Shown: positions 42,373 through 52,777 of the stretch, piece after piece
Layout of the letters: every line of letters begins with the position of its first letter
Numbering within the stretch: position 1 is the stretch's first letter
From: Progne subis subis
Taxonomy: Eukaryota > Chordata > Aves > Passeriformes > Hirundinidae
Length of the DNA stretch: 64,000 nt
Assembly: GCA_022316685.1 (NCBI GenBank)
Contig: JAKJHU010000614.1
Coordinates: forward strand, 1 to 64,000
Direction of reading: 5' to 3'
Position numbers and translations under genes: made by a program
Notes under the pieces: generated by a model
The model's input: the letters and a program-made list of their open reading frames with translations, nothing else
Told to the model about the DNA's origin: nothing
The model's database searches: none

Positions 42373-43659
42373 GGATGAACCGGAAGTGGAAAGCAGCCGT
42401 GTGGAGTCCCACACGACAAGTTGCTGAGGCCACTGAAGGAGAGGGTGGATCAAGTCAACTTGCAGACGCAAGGCTGTTCAATTGGCCTTGGATATTGCTG
42501 AAAGAGAGGGGTGGCCGAGGCTCTACCTCTATACTGATTCATGGATGGTAGCCAATGCTCTGTGGGGTGGCTGAAGAGGTGGAAAGAGGCTAATTGGCAG
42601 CGTGGAGGGAACCAATTTGGGGCTGCTGAGGAGTGGAAAGACATTGCTACCAGGGAGGGAGACTACCTGTGAAAGTCCGCCACGTAGATGCCCACATCCC
42701 CAAGAGTAGAGCTAATGAAGAGCATCGAAACAACGAGCAGGTAGATCGGGCAGCAAAAATAGAAGTGTCAAAGATAGACTTAGATTGGGAACACAAGGGA
42801 GAGTTGTTCCTAGCTCGATGGGCCCATGATGCCTCAGGTCACCAGGGCAGAGATGCCACCTATAAGTGGGCACGAGACCGAGGGGTGGATCTAACCATGG
42901 ACAGTATTTCTCAGGTTATCCATGACTGTGAGACGTGTGCTGCCATCAAACAGGCCAAGCGGGTGAAGCCGCTATGGTATGGCGGGCGATGGTCCAAGTA
43001 TAAGTACGGGGAAGCCTGGCAGATTGACTACATCACCCTTCCCCAAACCCGCCAAGGCAAGCGCTACGTGCTCACAATGGTGGAAGCCACCACGGGTGGC
43101 TGGAGACCTACCCTGTGCCTCACGCTACTGCCCGGAACACCATCCTGGGCCTAGAGAAGCAAGTCCTGTGGAGACATGGTACCCCTGAGAGGATTGAGTC
43201 AGACAACGGGACTCATTTCAAGAACAGCCTTATTAACACCTGGGCTAGGGAACATGGCATTGAGTGGGTGTACCATATTCCCTACCATGCACCTGCTGCA
43301 GGCAAAGTGGAGAGGCACAATGCATTGTTAAAAACCCAATTGAAAGCATTGGGGGGGGGATCTTCAAGAATTGGGAGCAGCACTTAGCAAAGGCCACCTG
43401 GTTGGTCAACACCCGAGGCTCCACCAACCGAGCAGGACCCGCCCAGGCTGAGCCTCTGCATACAACAGATGGAGATAAAGTCCCAGTGGTGCATGTCAGA
43501 GGTCTGTTAGGGAAGACAGTGTGGATCAGGTCTGCCTCAAGTACAGACAAACCCATTCGTGGGGTTGTCTTTGCTCAGGGACCAGGTTGCACATGGTGGA
43601 TAATGCAGAAAGATGGAACAACTCGATGTGTACCTCAGGGAGATCTGATTGTTGGGTGA
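42340..43659 (+). pseudogene. pol: ERV-L-like RNase H and integrase (three frames)
   Basis: RNase H starts FTDGSCRIVG in a shifted frame near 42350, with YTDSWMVANALWGWLK near 42530. The frame 42633-43154 holds the integrase zinc domain (ARWAHDASGHQGRDATYKWA, CETCAAIKQ) and first core Asp (WQIDYITLP). Frame 43115-43387 has SDNGTHFKNSLI and AAGKVERHNALL, with Asp and Glu 35 residues apart. The C-terminal domain follows in 43264-43659, to TGA. A G8 run near 43350 marks one break. Confidence 0.8.
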
Positions 43660-43974
43660 GAATAATTTGTAAACATCACTGTTTGCTGAATGCTATTGCC
43701 ATTGTCTGTACATTAAACCATGCAGAATGAAATAGAAGGAAATGTGTAAGTGAGAGGGTATGTGTTAAGTGTTGAAGGTATGAGCAAGTGTTGAAGGTAT
43801 GAGTAAGTGAGAGAGGAATCCTGCTGCCCTGCAGCCTGGGGCCTGGATTCAGTGCCTCAGTGTGGAACATGACAGGAGCATGACAGGTATTGCTTGTATT
43901 GTTTTTTTTTGGGGAGAATAGATGGAAGTTTTATGTGGAATATACATTGGTTCTGTCTGTAAGTCAACGATATG
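43660..43974 (+). other. Non-coding segment where env would be
   Basis: About 300 bases with the repeat GTGTTGAAGGTATGAG and a T8 run. No env-like frame is seen. Confidence 0.7.
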
Positions 43975-43992
43975 GGGATAAGGGGTGGAAGA
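43975..43992 (+). promoter_or_regulatory. Polypurine tract of ERV-L-like element
   Basis: GGGGATAAGGGGTGGAAGA lies immediately before the 3' LTR (TGTCCTGG), the expected plus-strand primer. Confidence 0.75.
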
Positions 43993-44639
43993 TGTCCTGG
44001 GGTGACTGTGTATCCCCAATCGTCTGTTGGGTGCAGGGGGGAGGGCAAGCGCGGTTTGTTTTTCCCCAGGAAAACTCTGCTCATCCAGTGACCTTGAAGC
44101 GGGGGGCTGGAACTCGGCGAGACTGAAGAAGCTCTGTTGTTTTTCTCGGGCAGTTAGTTTAGTTTAGTGCTAGCATAGTGTTAGATGCTGTAGAATAGCT
44201 GAAGCTTTTTGCTTTTTTTGCTTCTTCTTTTTTTCTTTTTTTCTTTCCTTTTTTTTTTTCTTTTTTTTTTTTTCCCTCTCCTCGGAACTGTTCCAACCTC
44301 TCCGGACTGAGGACCTGGGGAAGCACCGGGGGGCCTCCACAGGGGACCCACCCCACCGAGACCACCAAGACCAGCCCTGCACATTTTTTTTTCCAACATC
44401 AGCGGAGAGAGAGTGGTGGAGCACACTGACAATCTTCAAGAGAGAGACTTTCTTTAAGTTTGTTATCCCTCCGTAAGCGGCACGAAGCTCTTGTCATCGG
44501 GTATTGTGCTGGGAGTGCTTTGCCTGTGTAATAAACAGGTTTTTTCCACTTCTCTCTGAGGAAGTTTTTCCTAACCGGTTGGAGGGAGAGGGGGGCCCCT
44601 TGGGAGGATTTCTCCCAAAATCTGCCTGAAACCACCACA
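43993..44639 (+). repeat. 3' LTR of ERV-L-like element
   Basis: Matches 37816-38471 with differences mainly in homopolymer lengths and a small number of substitutions. It ends ACCACCACA before CTCCA. Confidence 0.92.
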
Positions 44640-44644
44640 CTCCA

Positions 44645-45196
44645 CCAATGCCAAGAAAGGCTGTGATCACCAAGATGCCAGCTATTCCAGAAGTAGAGGA
44701 ACAAATAACTCCTGTAGTTACAAAATTGGGCCATATGCCATTAAAAAGACAGGAGTTCAGAAGCTGATAGTTAACCCAAAGTGGTCTTTAAAACGAGTAG
44801 AAATGGGAGTACAGGTAAATGCTTCACACTTTCGGCCAGAATGTGCCCCATTTCTCAGGAACTCCTTTATGGACTGGAATTACTATATACCATGACACAG
44901 AGACCATCAAAGAAGTTTTTAAAAGGCTTGAGGAACATTTGTCTCATCATTGGTGGGATGTGCTTTTGGGTGGGTCACCAACAACAATCAGAATATTGAA
45001 TACCTTAATCCACCCTATAGTTGTGTTGCTTATTTTGGTCAGCATAAGTTTAGTGCTATCCATTGTAATACTTGTTTGGAATTGGAGGATGCTACGACGA
45101 GTGGCAGCTTTAACATCACTGTCAAAGGCGTATGGCTTAGCCTTGAAAGACACTAGCTGTACTGCTTGGATAGATGAGGAAGATTCTGTATACTGA
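44645..45196 (+). pseudogene. env: Host ERV env-like gene, 3' part
   Basis: Resumes in the env frame to about 44770, then a frame change; the C-terminal frame (44819-45196) has HTFGQNVPHFSGTPLWTGI, one long membrane segment (LIHPIVVLLILVSISLVLSI) and a 40-residue cytoplasmic tail ending EEDSVY. The total protein would be short (about 330-370 residues) with a single C-terminal anchor. Confidence 0.7.
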
Positions 45197-45234
45197 ATAA
45201 AAGAATTTACTCATTTCAAAGAAGAAACAGGGAA

Positions 45235-45911
45235 TGAGACGTTCATTTTGAGGAACTAAGGATTTTTAGGAAAGTTAACATAATAAGTTGCTGAATTAGC
45301 TGAAGTAGATAGGTAATCTTTGTTCACAGTTAACAGAAGCTGGATCTTAGATAAGCTACCCCGGATCTTGTAACTCATTTCTTGTCAGGTTTATGTTTAT
45401 GTACTTGTGCTTGTAATGAAAAACAAAATGTGTAAATAGGACATAAGATAGCTGCAGATTTCCTGCTTAAAGGACTCATTGAACACAGGAAACTGTAAGT
45501 TCTACCAAGGATCCATTTGTCATGAATGCATGAAAAGGTGGAAAGGTCAGGATGAGGAAGACTCATCTTACTTCCTCATTTTGGGTGACCCCTCCCCAGA
45601 ATAGACCCCCGACTCATTTTAAGAAACAAAGTATGCATGCTTAATAGCCTTTTTGCCAATTAGCATACGAAGCGAGGAATGGGAGGTGACAGGGGTATGA
45701 ATATGCATCTGTATTTTGGATATTCAACACTTTTGTAAATAAAAGACTCTGTAATTACCTGTGAAATTCGCAGTGCGAAATAGGGAAATATCCCGCGTGC
45801 TGCCCGGCCGTAATAAACATACACTTTCTAACTTAAAACTGTTAGAGAGTTTTTGTCCGTCACAGTTGGGTATCGATACTAGATCAGTACCCATATTTCT
45901 TTAATAAGTCA
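45235..45911 (+). repeat. 3' LTR of tRNA-Arg ERV
   Basis: Starts TGAGACGTTCATTTTG and ends TTAATAAGTCA, matching 21633-22311 with about 14 differences seen by eye. Confidence 0.9.
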
Positions 45912-46225
45912 ATCCACTCAGTTGAACTTTTCACCTCGTCTCCTTGCGCATGCTCTTTTGTTTCTTTTGGTCATCTTCCAAGCTTCTGTATCATGTTTCC
46001 CGGTTTTGGGCCCAAAGAACGAGTAGATAATCAGTACCAGGTGAGCATAACAGTGACCAGAGCCCTAATGAAGGAATTTAGAAGACCCACTGGGGCCAGA
46101 GAGAGAAGATTGATCTGCTGGGGGGATTTGAAACTAATATGTAACAGACTGGTGCTTTTTAAGGAACAGTTCTCTGTTAATATAGTGTGCTCTTGGCCGA
46201 ATTACAGGCACCCTTGCTTTATTTT
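45912..46225. other. Non-coding flank
   Basis: About 300 bases after the LTR without recognisable gene or repeat. Confidence 0.5.
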
Positions 46226-46227
46226 CT

Positions 46228-46760
46228 CTGTCACACCCATTTTGTGTGTGGCTGCCTCAGCCCCAGCCACCATCTTGTGCATGGCTGGCTCAGCCCCGGC
46301 TGCCATCTTGTGTGTGGCTGGCTCAGCCCTCTGGCTGCCATCTTGTGTGTGGCTGCCTCATCCCCTGCCGCCATCGTGTGTGTGGCTGGCTCAGCACTCT
46401 GGCCACCATCTTGTGTGTGGCTGCCTCAGCCCCAGCTGCATTTTCTGCATGGCTGGCTCAGCCCTCTGGCTGTCGTTTTGTGTGTGGCTGCTTCATCCCC
46501 AGTCGCCATTTTGTGTTTGGCCGCCTCAGCACTTTGGCAACCATTCTGTGTGTGGCTGCCTCTGCCGCAGCCACCATCTTGTGCATGGCTGGCTCCGCAC
46601 TCTGGCTGACATCTTGTGTGTGGTCGCCTCAACTCCAGCCGCCATCTTGTGTGTGGCTGGCTTAGCACTTTGGCAGTCATTTTGTGTGTGGCTGCCTCAG
46701 CACTCTGGCTGTCATTTTGTGTGTGGCTGCCTCAGCCCCAGTCGCCATCTTGTGCATCGA
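46228..46760 (+). repeat. ~34-base minisatellite with CCATCTTG (YY1-like) cores
   Basis: About 16 imperfect units of 32-36 bases alternate TGTGTGTGGCTGCCTCAGC with CCGCCATCTTG-like cores. Roughly nine units keep CCAT(C/T)TTG exactly, the core of the YY1 zinc-finger binding site. Open frames across it are repeat-derived. Confidence 0.85.
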
Positions 46761-46940
46761 CCTAGTCCAACTCTGAAGTGAATGTGTTGATGTTTGTTGG
46801 CAGTCAGGGTCAGCACCAAGGACACCAACACCAGCAGGCCAGTCTACAGGGAATGGCACGGGTTTAGCTCAAAGCAGCCTGTCCTAAACTTGTCACTGTC
46901 CCTTTATCCATGAACAGGTCCCCATGGCCAGCCACAGCAA

Positions 46941-47236
46941 ATGTCCAATAACAGCTCCATCAGCCACTTCTTCCTGCTGGAATTGGCAGATACACGGCAG
47001 CTGCAGAGCTCCTGCACTTCTGCCTGTTCCTGGGCATCTCCCTGGCTGTCCTCCTGGGCAACGGCCTCATCATCAGAGCCGCAGCCTGCGGCCACCACCT
47101 GCACATGCCCATGTTCTTCTTCCTGCTCAACCTGACCCTCACCCACCTGAGCTCCATCTGCACCACTGTCCCCAAAGCCGCGCACAATTCCCTCTGGGAC
47201 ACCAGGAACATCTCCTATGCAGGATGTGCTGCTCAA
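46941..47236 (+). pseudogene. Olfactory receptor (family 14-like) N-terminal fragment
   Basis: It starts MSNNSSISHFFLLELADTRQ, the typical OR14-like N-terminus with a glycosylation site. A two-base insertion after CAGCTGCAG shifts the frame. Beyond it TM1 (HFCLFLGISLAVLLGNGLII), TM2 (HMPMFFFLLNLTLTHLSSIC) and the start of TM3 are readable. The sequence ends abruptly at GCTGCTCAA, where the solo LTR begins, and does not resume beyond it. Not functional. Confidence 0.85.
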
Positions 47237-47846
47237 TGTTCTGGAAAAAAAAGAGAGTCAGAGAGAGACTTGCTCCTTTTTATGTTTTTATTATCAAGCT
47301 TGGCTCTGGGGGAGAGCTTGCTTGCTCCGTTGGCGAATGTGGAGGAGGAGGTACACACAGCTTCGATTCACAGCAAAGCTGGGGACTCCGACACCCCTCG
47401 CGGGCTTTTTCCCCTTGCCGGGGAGTCCATTTCGCTTCGCTGATCGGGGTCATCCAGCGATGGGGGACTCCTTCTCAGGTCACGGCAACTAAATAACGCT
47501 GCTTCGGCGGACCCCCCATACCCCTTGTACTAGTCTAAAGTGCGACTTCAGTCCTGGATTCTACTTTGGTTCCCTGCTTTTCAGAGTCTCTCGTTCTTGA
47601 GTCGTTCCCAGAATTCCAGAGTTCTTTTTATTTGCATATTCAGACGCTATCCGACAAATGGGAGTCGAGATACAGGAAATAAGGTGAATGCTTAATTAAT
47701 AAACAAGTAAATAACGTGAATAATCAATATGAAAACAGGAATAAGGAAAATTCTTTGTACAGAACTAGCATTAACAATCTTAATGGAATTACTTAACAAT
47801 TAAGTAACTAAAACATAGATCATTTGAACAGAACTTGTTTATAACA
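47237..47846 (-). repeat. Solo LTR of the tRNA-Pro ERV family
   Basis: About 610 bases matching the LTRs at 28505 and 36124 (TGTTCTGGAAAAAAA ... TTTATAACA), with somewhat more differences. It lies in the same orientation as those minus-strand elements. Flanks CTCAA and GTCAC do not match, so the target duplication is not visible. Confidence 0.85.
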
Positions 47847-47847
47847 G

Positions 47848-48135
47848 TCACCGCAGCTCCGAGGTGGCAGCAGCTCCAGCAGCCTTTGCACATTGCTCCC
47901 GGGGATGCCCAGCCTGCCACAATTTTCTGGTCTGTGCAGGGCAGGGGCCTGCACTCCATGATCCTGCTGCCTCCCTCCCAGCTTGGCCCTTGGTGTCTCC
48001 TCCAGGTGCTGTCAGCGCTCTTGGGGCTGGGCAAAGAGTGGGAAAGCCCCAGCGTTCCCCTCTCTGGGACATCACCGTGCTGGCAGCTCCAAGGTTCCCC
48101 TCTCTAGGACATCACCGTGCTGCCAGCTCCAACGT
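47848..48135 (+). repeat. GC-rich segment duplicated at 49.18 kb
   Basis: Shared with 49180-49420: CCCGGGGATGCCCAGCCT, GGGCAGGGGCCTGC, ATGATCCTGCTGCCTCCCTC, GTCTCCTCCAGGTGCTG and two or three 40-base units with TCTGGGACATCACCGTGC. Not recognised as a gene. Confidence 0.7.
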
Positions 48136-49179
48136 TTCATGCCTTGGACATGCTCCAAGGGAAGCATCCAGAGCCACAGCCAGTCATCAAACTGAACCGG
48201 CCTCTGAGCACCCCGGCCTGTGCTGATGTGCAAACCTCTGCACTCAGCTTGAGCAAGGTCCTCTGGACCACCTCCACAGTGTCACAGGCAAGAGGGACAT
48301 AGACTTAAAGAGCTCTGCCCAGAGCCCACAGGGAAAAGGGCAGAAAAGAAAAAACACAACAACCAAAAGAACCCAACAACAAAACCCACCAAGAAAAAGA
48401 CCACACTGCCCCCAGTGCAGCGGCTACCTCCTTCAGATTTTTCAGCTGCACTAACACACAGCACAGGAGACTGCAAGCAATGACCATTCCTCAGGCACAT
48501 CTGCTGCACAAGCAGCTTGAGGACACCCTAGTGGAAGGACTCTTCTCATCCCAGTGGAGAAAGCCCCCTTGTCTTTCTCCCTTTCTTTGCTAGAACCAGC
48601 CGCCCTTACTCTCCCAAGCACTCACTTTTCCACCTCAGCCCTGCTACACAATTGCTACAAGCACCAGCAACCACCCAAAACTGCCACTTGCTTGCCCACC
48701 CCCTACTCCAACACCCCATCCCCCCCTTTCAATTCCTAGCCCTCCCAACTTTCTCAAACCCAAGCACACTGCAATCCCCACATTACACCGCTCCAGGCCA
48801 TGCCACACCACACCGCACCACGACACCTCCTCAGGCCACCAAGTCCCCTGTAACCATCCCTTGCACATTTCCAGCCATTCCAGGCCAGACGCAGCTTTTC
48901 TGCCCACTCTGACCCAGGGCCCCTCCACCCTCCCAGGGAACAAGTCCAGCCCCACACCCCAGCTCACCTTGCCTCCAAGAAGTGTCAACACATTGCCTGT
49001 GTCCTGTTCCTGCAGGCCCTTGCCAACAGGCTCTCCCAGCCACCACTGCCCCATCTCTTCCATGCTCTGGCCCACAAGCTGCAAGCTCATTTGCTCCCTG
49101 GGCCACTGGCTCAGCCCCAAGCCAGGCCCGGGCCCTTTCTCGAGACCTCTCCCGTCACTGCAATGCTCTCATCTCCCAG
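48136..49179. other. Non-coding, includes the dispersed repeat shared with 1.86 kb
   Basis: Around 48312-48355 lies the AGAGCTCTGCCCAGAGCCC repeat. The rest is C-rich with short unrecognised frames. Confidence 0.45.
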
Positions 49180-49695
49180 TGCGGCTGCAGCTCCAGGAGC
49201 CTTCTGGCACAACTCCCGGGGATGCCCAGCCTACCACTCTTGGCCTGTCTGGGCAGGGCAGGGGCCTGCCACTCCATGATCCTGCTGCCTCCCTCCCAGC
49301 TCGGCCTTCGTGTCTCCTCCAGGTGCTGCCAGAGCTCTTGGGCTGGGCAAGGAGTGGCACAGCCCCAGCGTTCCCCTCTCTGGGACATCACCATGCTGGC
49401 AGCTCCAAGGTTCCCCTCTCTGGGACATCACCGTGCTGGCAGCTCCAAGGTTCCCTGCTCTGGGACATCACTGTGCTGCCAGCTCCAAGGTTCCCCTCTC
49501 TGGGACATCACCGTGCTGGCATCTCCTAGGTTCCACTCTCTGGGACATCACCGTGCTGACATCTCCAAGGTTCCCCTCTCTGGGACATCACTGTGCTGGT
49601 ATCTCCTAGGTTCCCCTCTCTGGGACATCACCTTTCTGGCAGCTCCAAGGTTCCATTCTCTGGGACATCACCGTGCTGGCAGCTCCAAGGTTCCC
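49180..49695 (+). repeat. Duplicated segment and 40-base minisatellite
   Basis: After the segment shared with 47.85 kb, about eight units of 40 bases repeat TCTGGGACATCACCGTGCTG and CAGCTCCAAGGTTCCCCTC. The ERVK LTR starts directly at the end of the array. Confidence 0.85.
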
Positions 49696-50172
49696 TGTCA
49701 CCGAGACACCACAAAGCAATCACGCACAGACAGAAATCTTTGCAAGCAGAGGACCTTCTGATTCCAGCTCACTGCTTCGAGAATGGAGAGAGCAGGAAAA
49801 GGAAGCCTCTTTGTTTATTCTTTTCTTTTATACATTTGTGGGTCTGGCAGAAGATTGGCTTTTGGGGTTTCCACCCCTCAGCCTCAGTGGCCAGACCAGC
49901 TGTCAGTTACAGTTGTTTTTCAGGTTAGAAATATGCAAACAAAGGACAAAGAATGAAAAACAAAGGATTTGTTTATGTTACATATTGTGGGAAAGGTAGA
50001 AAACTGCTCCTAATATTGTACAGTGACTAAAGATCTGACTCCATTATGAATTTCAAGAAGGCTAATAAGAAAGCTCAGAAAAACCAGGGTAACATCTCAC
50101 CCTTTTAACTTTAAAAAAAGAAAAAACAGAAAAAGAAAAATGAACAAATTCACAAAGGGAATATATACAAAT

Positions 50173-50990
50173 TCAATCACTGTCTGTGGAGGAATCATCA
50201 GAGTGATCACTCGAGGATTCATCCACTTGGTGGTTTTCAAGTTGATCACGGCTTCCACCTTGCCTGTCAGCTGAATTCTGCCTCTGTGGTCGCAGGTCAG
50301 GACGGACACACTTTGAAGGTAGCCAGCGTGTCCCAGTGTCCGTGGACACACACGCATACCCTCGCCCCATAGCGATCAGGTCATAAGGTCCTTCCCATTG
50401 CTTGGTGACTAAATTTCGGACCCGTACCTTCGCTCGAGGCTGTTGCTCACCATCCGAAGCCTGCAACGAGAGATGATGGTTCAAAATGACAGGATTATTT
50501 GAGTTCTGTGGCACCGTAAGATGATTGATGGTGTACAAAGCCTTTGCCAACCGACTGTGTGGGGTTTCACCCTGCATTCCCCGTTTTTGCTTCTGAAGAA
50601 CACGCTTGAGTGTACCGTGATTGCGTTCTACAATTGCCTGTCCCGTCGGAGAATGAGGGATGCCAAAGTTATGTGACACACCCCATGACTGTAGGAACTG
50701 CTGTACCTGCTGCGAGGCATAAGCAGGACCATTGTCGGTTTTCACAGCAGAAGGTATGCCAAGAACAGCAAAGCCTGCCTCCAGTGGGCAATGACATCAC
50801 GGGCTTTCTCTCCTGTGTGAGCAGAAGCCCACATCGCAGAGGAGAACGTGTCCACCATGACATGCACATACTTGAGCCGGCCAAACTCGGTGACCTGGGT
50901 GACACTGGTCTGCCAAAGCTCCAAGGCTTTAAGACCTCTGGGGTTAACCCCTGCCGGCAATGGCGCACCAAGGGCGTGACAGTCGTCACA
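50173..50990 (-). pseudogene. pol: ERVK integrase core and C-terminus
   Basis: Minus frames: LELWQTSVTQVTEFGRLKYV (50742-50960) where the usual first core Asp of the WQTDVT-type motif is Ser; then, in the next frame, KTDNGPAYASQQVQQFL and TGQAIVERNHGTLKRVL (50173-50745) with Asp and Glu 35 residues apart. The C-terminal domain (AKVRVRNLVTKQWEGPYDLI) and a Ser/Asp-rich tail follow. A frameshift plus the lost Asp make it inactive. Confidence 0.85.
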
Positions 50991-50993
50991 CGA

Positions 50994-51521
50994 CTAGACA
51001 ATTTCACGAGCCTCAGTGGCCGTCAGTTGGAACTGCTTCTGCAGCGTATGCGCATTTTGGTGGAAAAACCCATGCGATGCCTTGGCCTGCGCGAGCACGT
51101 CAGGCTGAAGGGCTACCCACGCTGGGTTAGCCAACTTGTCAGCCCTTGCGTTACCTTCCGCCACAAATCCTGGCAAATTAGTGTGACTTTGTACATGCAG
51201 AACATAATATGGATGAACTCTGGCCTGAATTGCACACCACAGGGTCTTCAGTAAATTAAACAAGGCAGGGTTACTGACCTCCTTCATCACTGAACAACCC
51301 AATCGCTGTGCAACGTCGGCAACATAGGCGGAGTCCGTGATCAAATTGAAAGGTTCCTGGGAAGATTTCTCAAATGCCATGACAGCAGCCTTTAGTTCAA
51401 TCAGTTGGGCTGACCCATCCTCATGGCCTTCCAGAACCTGCCACTCAGATCCATCCTGCCAGGTAACAATGGCTTTTCCTGTTTTGCCCGAACCGTCAGT
51501 GAAGACGGTGGGACCTTGCAC
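50994..51521 (-). CDS. pol: ERVK RNase H and integrase zinc domain
   Basis: A 175-residue minus frame. VFTDGSGKTGKA, AQLIELKAAVMAFEK, LITDSAYVADVAQRL and AEGNARADKLA supply the four RNase H acidic residues. SHGFFHQNAHTLQKQF gives the integrase His-His pair; the Cys pair (SCDDC) follows after an in-frame stop at 50994. Confidence 0.85.
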   Translation of the reverse strand: MQGPTVFTDGSGKTGKAIVTWQDGSEWQVLEGHEDGSAQLIELKAAVMAFEKSSQEPFNLITDSAYVADVAQRLGCSVMKEVSNPALFNLLKTLWCAIQARVHPYYVLHVQSHTNLPGFVAEGNARADKLANPAWVALQPDVLAQAKASHGFFHQNAHTLQKQFQLTATEAREIV

Positions 51522-51531
51522 TGGCTCTTGG

Positions 51532-52768
51532 CTATTTTTGGGTCGTAGAGAAATTGAATATTTTTGGCCACTTGCAATAGCTTGTGGCTAGGCAGATGAA
51601 AAGTGATCTGCCTGAAAAACCCTCGAGAGCACTTTGCAGCGAAACATTGTTCGCATAGCTCCAATCAAATTCCTCCCTCTGAACCGGGAGTATGATCTTT
51701 GAGGGATCTGCACCCATCAATTGCAAACAGCGTTGCCAGCACTTGATTATCAAGCACGCAATCAATTCAAACAGCGCCGTCGCCGTCTTATGCAGCTGAT
51801 GAGGCAGGAAAGACCCATTCCAAGACGTGCAGAGGATCAGTCCAATCATCATTCCACTGGCCAATGATACCTGTAGGATGTAAATCAGGAGTGGTAATGA
51901 ACACAGTGACATCAATGGAAGGTTCAATGCGGTACACCTGGCAAGCCAAAACAGCTTGCTGAACCTCCTCCAGCACTTTTCGTGCCTCAGGGGTTAATTC
52001 ACGAGGTGACTTTAAATCAGTGTCCCCTTTCAACAATTCAAACAAGGGAGACAGTTGTGCTGTGGTCAGTCCCAAGTAAGGACGTAACCAAGTGATAACA
52101 CCCTACCAGCTTCTGAGCATCATTCAGTGTCTTCACCTGATTGCACAAATTGCACCTCCTGGTGATGGATTGTCCGTTCCAGAATTTTGACCCCCAAATA
52201 TTTCCAGGGAGGTTGTTGTTGTACCTTTTCTGGAGCTACCTGCAGTCCATGTGAATGCAGAGCATTCAACAACTGAGGCTGTATCCTCAGCAGCTCATCC
52301 TGGGTGGGCGCAGCCACCAAAATGTCGTCCATATAATGATAGACGTGAGAATCAAGAAACTGCTTGCGAACTCCAGACAAGGCATGGGCTACATACCATT
52401 GGCACAACATTGGCAAATTCCGCATTCCTTGAGGGAGGACTCTCCATTGATACCGCTGTGCGGGCTCTGCATTGTGTTATTGTTGGTACCGTGAAGGCAA
52501 ATTTTGGTCTGTCATCGGATGCAGAGGGATCATAAGAAAACAATCCTTCAGATCCATGATGAGGACCGGCCAGTCCGCAGGAAGTATGGTAGGCGATGGC
52601 ATGCCAGCCCGCAATGTTCCCATGCCTTCCATCGCGGCATTGATCTTTCGGAGGTCTTGTAGCAACCTCCATTTCCCAGACTTCTTTTTGATACAAAAGA
52701 CAGGAGTGTTCCAGGGACTGGTAGATGGTTCCAAATGCCCTGATCCAACTGCTCCTGTACGAGCTCAC
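51532..52768 (-). pseudogene. pol: ERVK reverse transcriptase (several frames)
   Basis: Palm and fingers in 52477-52768: [20 protein letters not shown] and [15 protein letters not shown] (first Asp). The active site HYMDDILVAAPTQDEL is in 52120-52425. Thumb and connection blocks follow in 51788-52075 and 51532-51927 (MIGLILCTSWNGSFLPHQ-like). At least three frame breaks separate the blocks. Confidence 0.85.
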
Positions 52769-52777
52769 GAAGGGCGA

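Larger units (their letters stand above)
37811..44644 (+). mobile_element. Spuma/ERV-L-like element inserted in env
   Basis: LTRs at 37816-38471 and 43993-44639 are nearly identical, and the 5-base duplication CTCCA flanks them (37811-37815, 44640-44644). The interior has gag, protease, RT, RNase H and integrase but no env between 43660 and 43975. Class III ERV-L is suggested by the pol sequence (YIDD, HIPYHAPAAGKVERHN) and the lack of env. Several one-base frame breaks make it defective. Confidence 0.9.
21633..45911 (+). mobile_element. tRNA-Arg-primed class I ERV, split by two later ERVs
   Basis: LTRs of 679 and 677 bases (21633-22311 and 45235-45911) bound gag, pro, pol and env. By eye about 14 differences separate the LTRs, so they are near 98% identical. 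Subtracting the two insertions (28505-36730 and 37816-44639) and their target duplications leaves roughly 9.2 kb, normal for a provirus. Genes carry frameshifts and stops. The flanks are ACATAG on the left and ATCCAC on the right, so no target duplication is visible. Gene order, stop-codon-separated gag and pol, and YVDD place it with gammaretrovirus-like ERVs. Confidence 0.9.

Noticed and set aside
46187..46781. Cys/Trp-rich repeat proteins (139-262 residues)
   Set aside because: Product of the 34-base minisatellite; several frames are equally open and none has a supported start.
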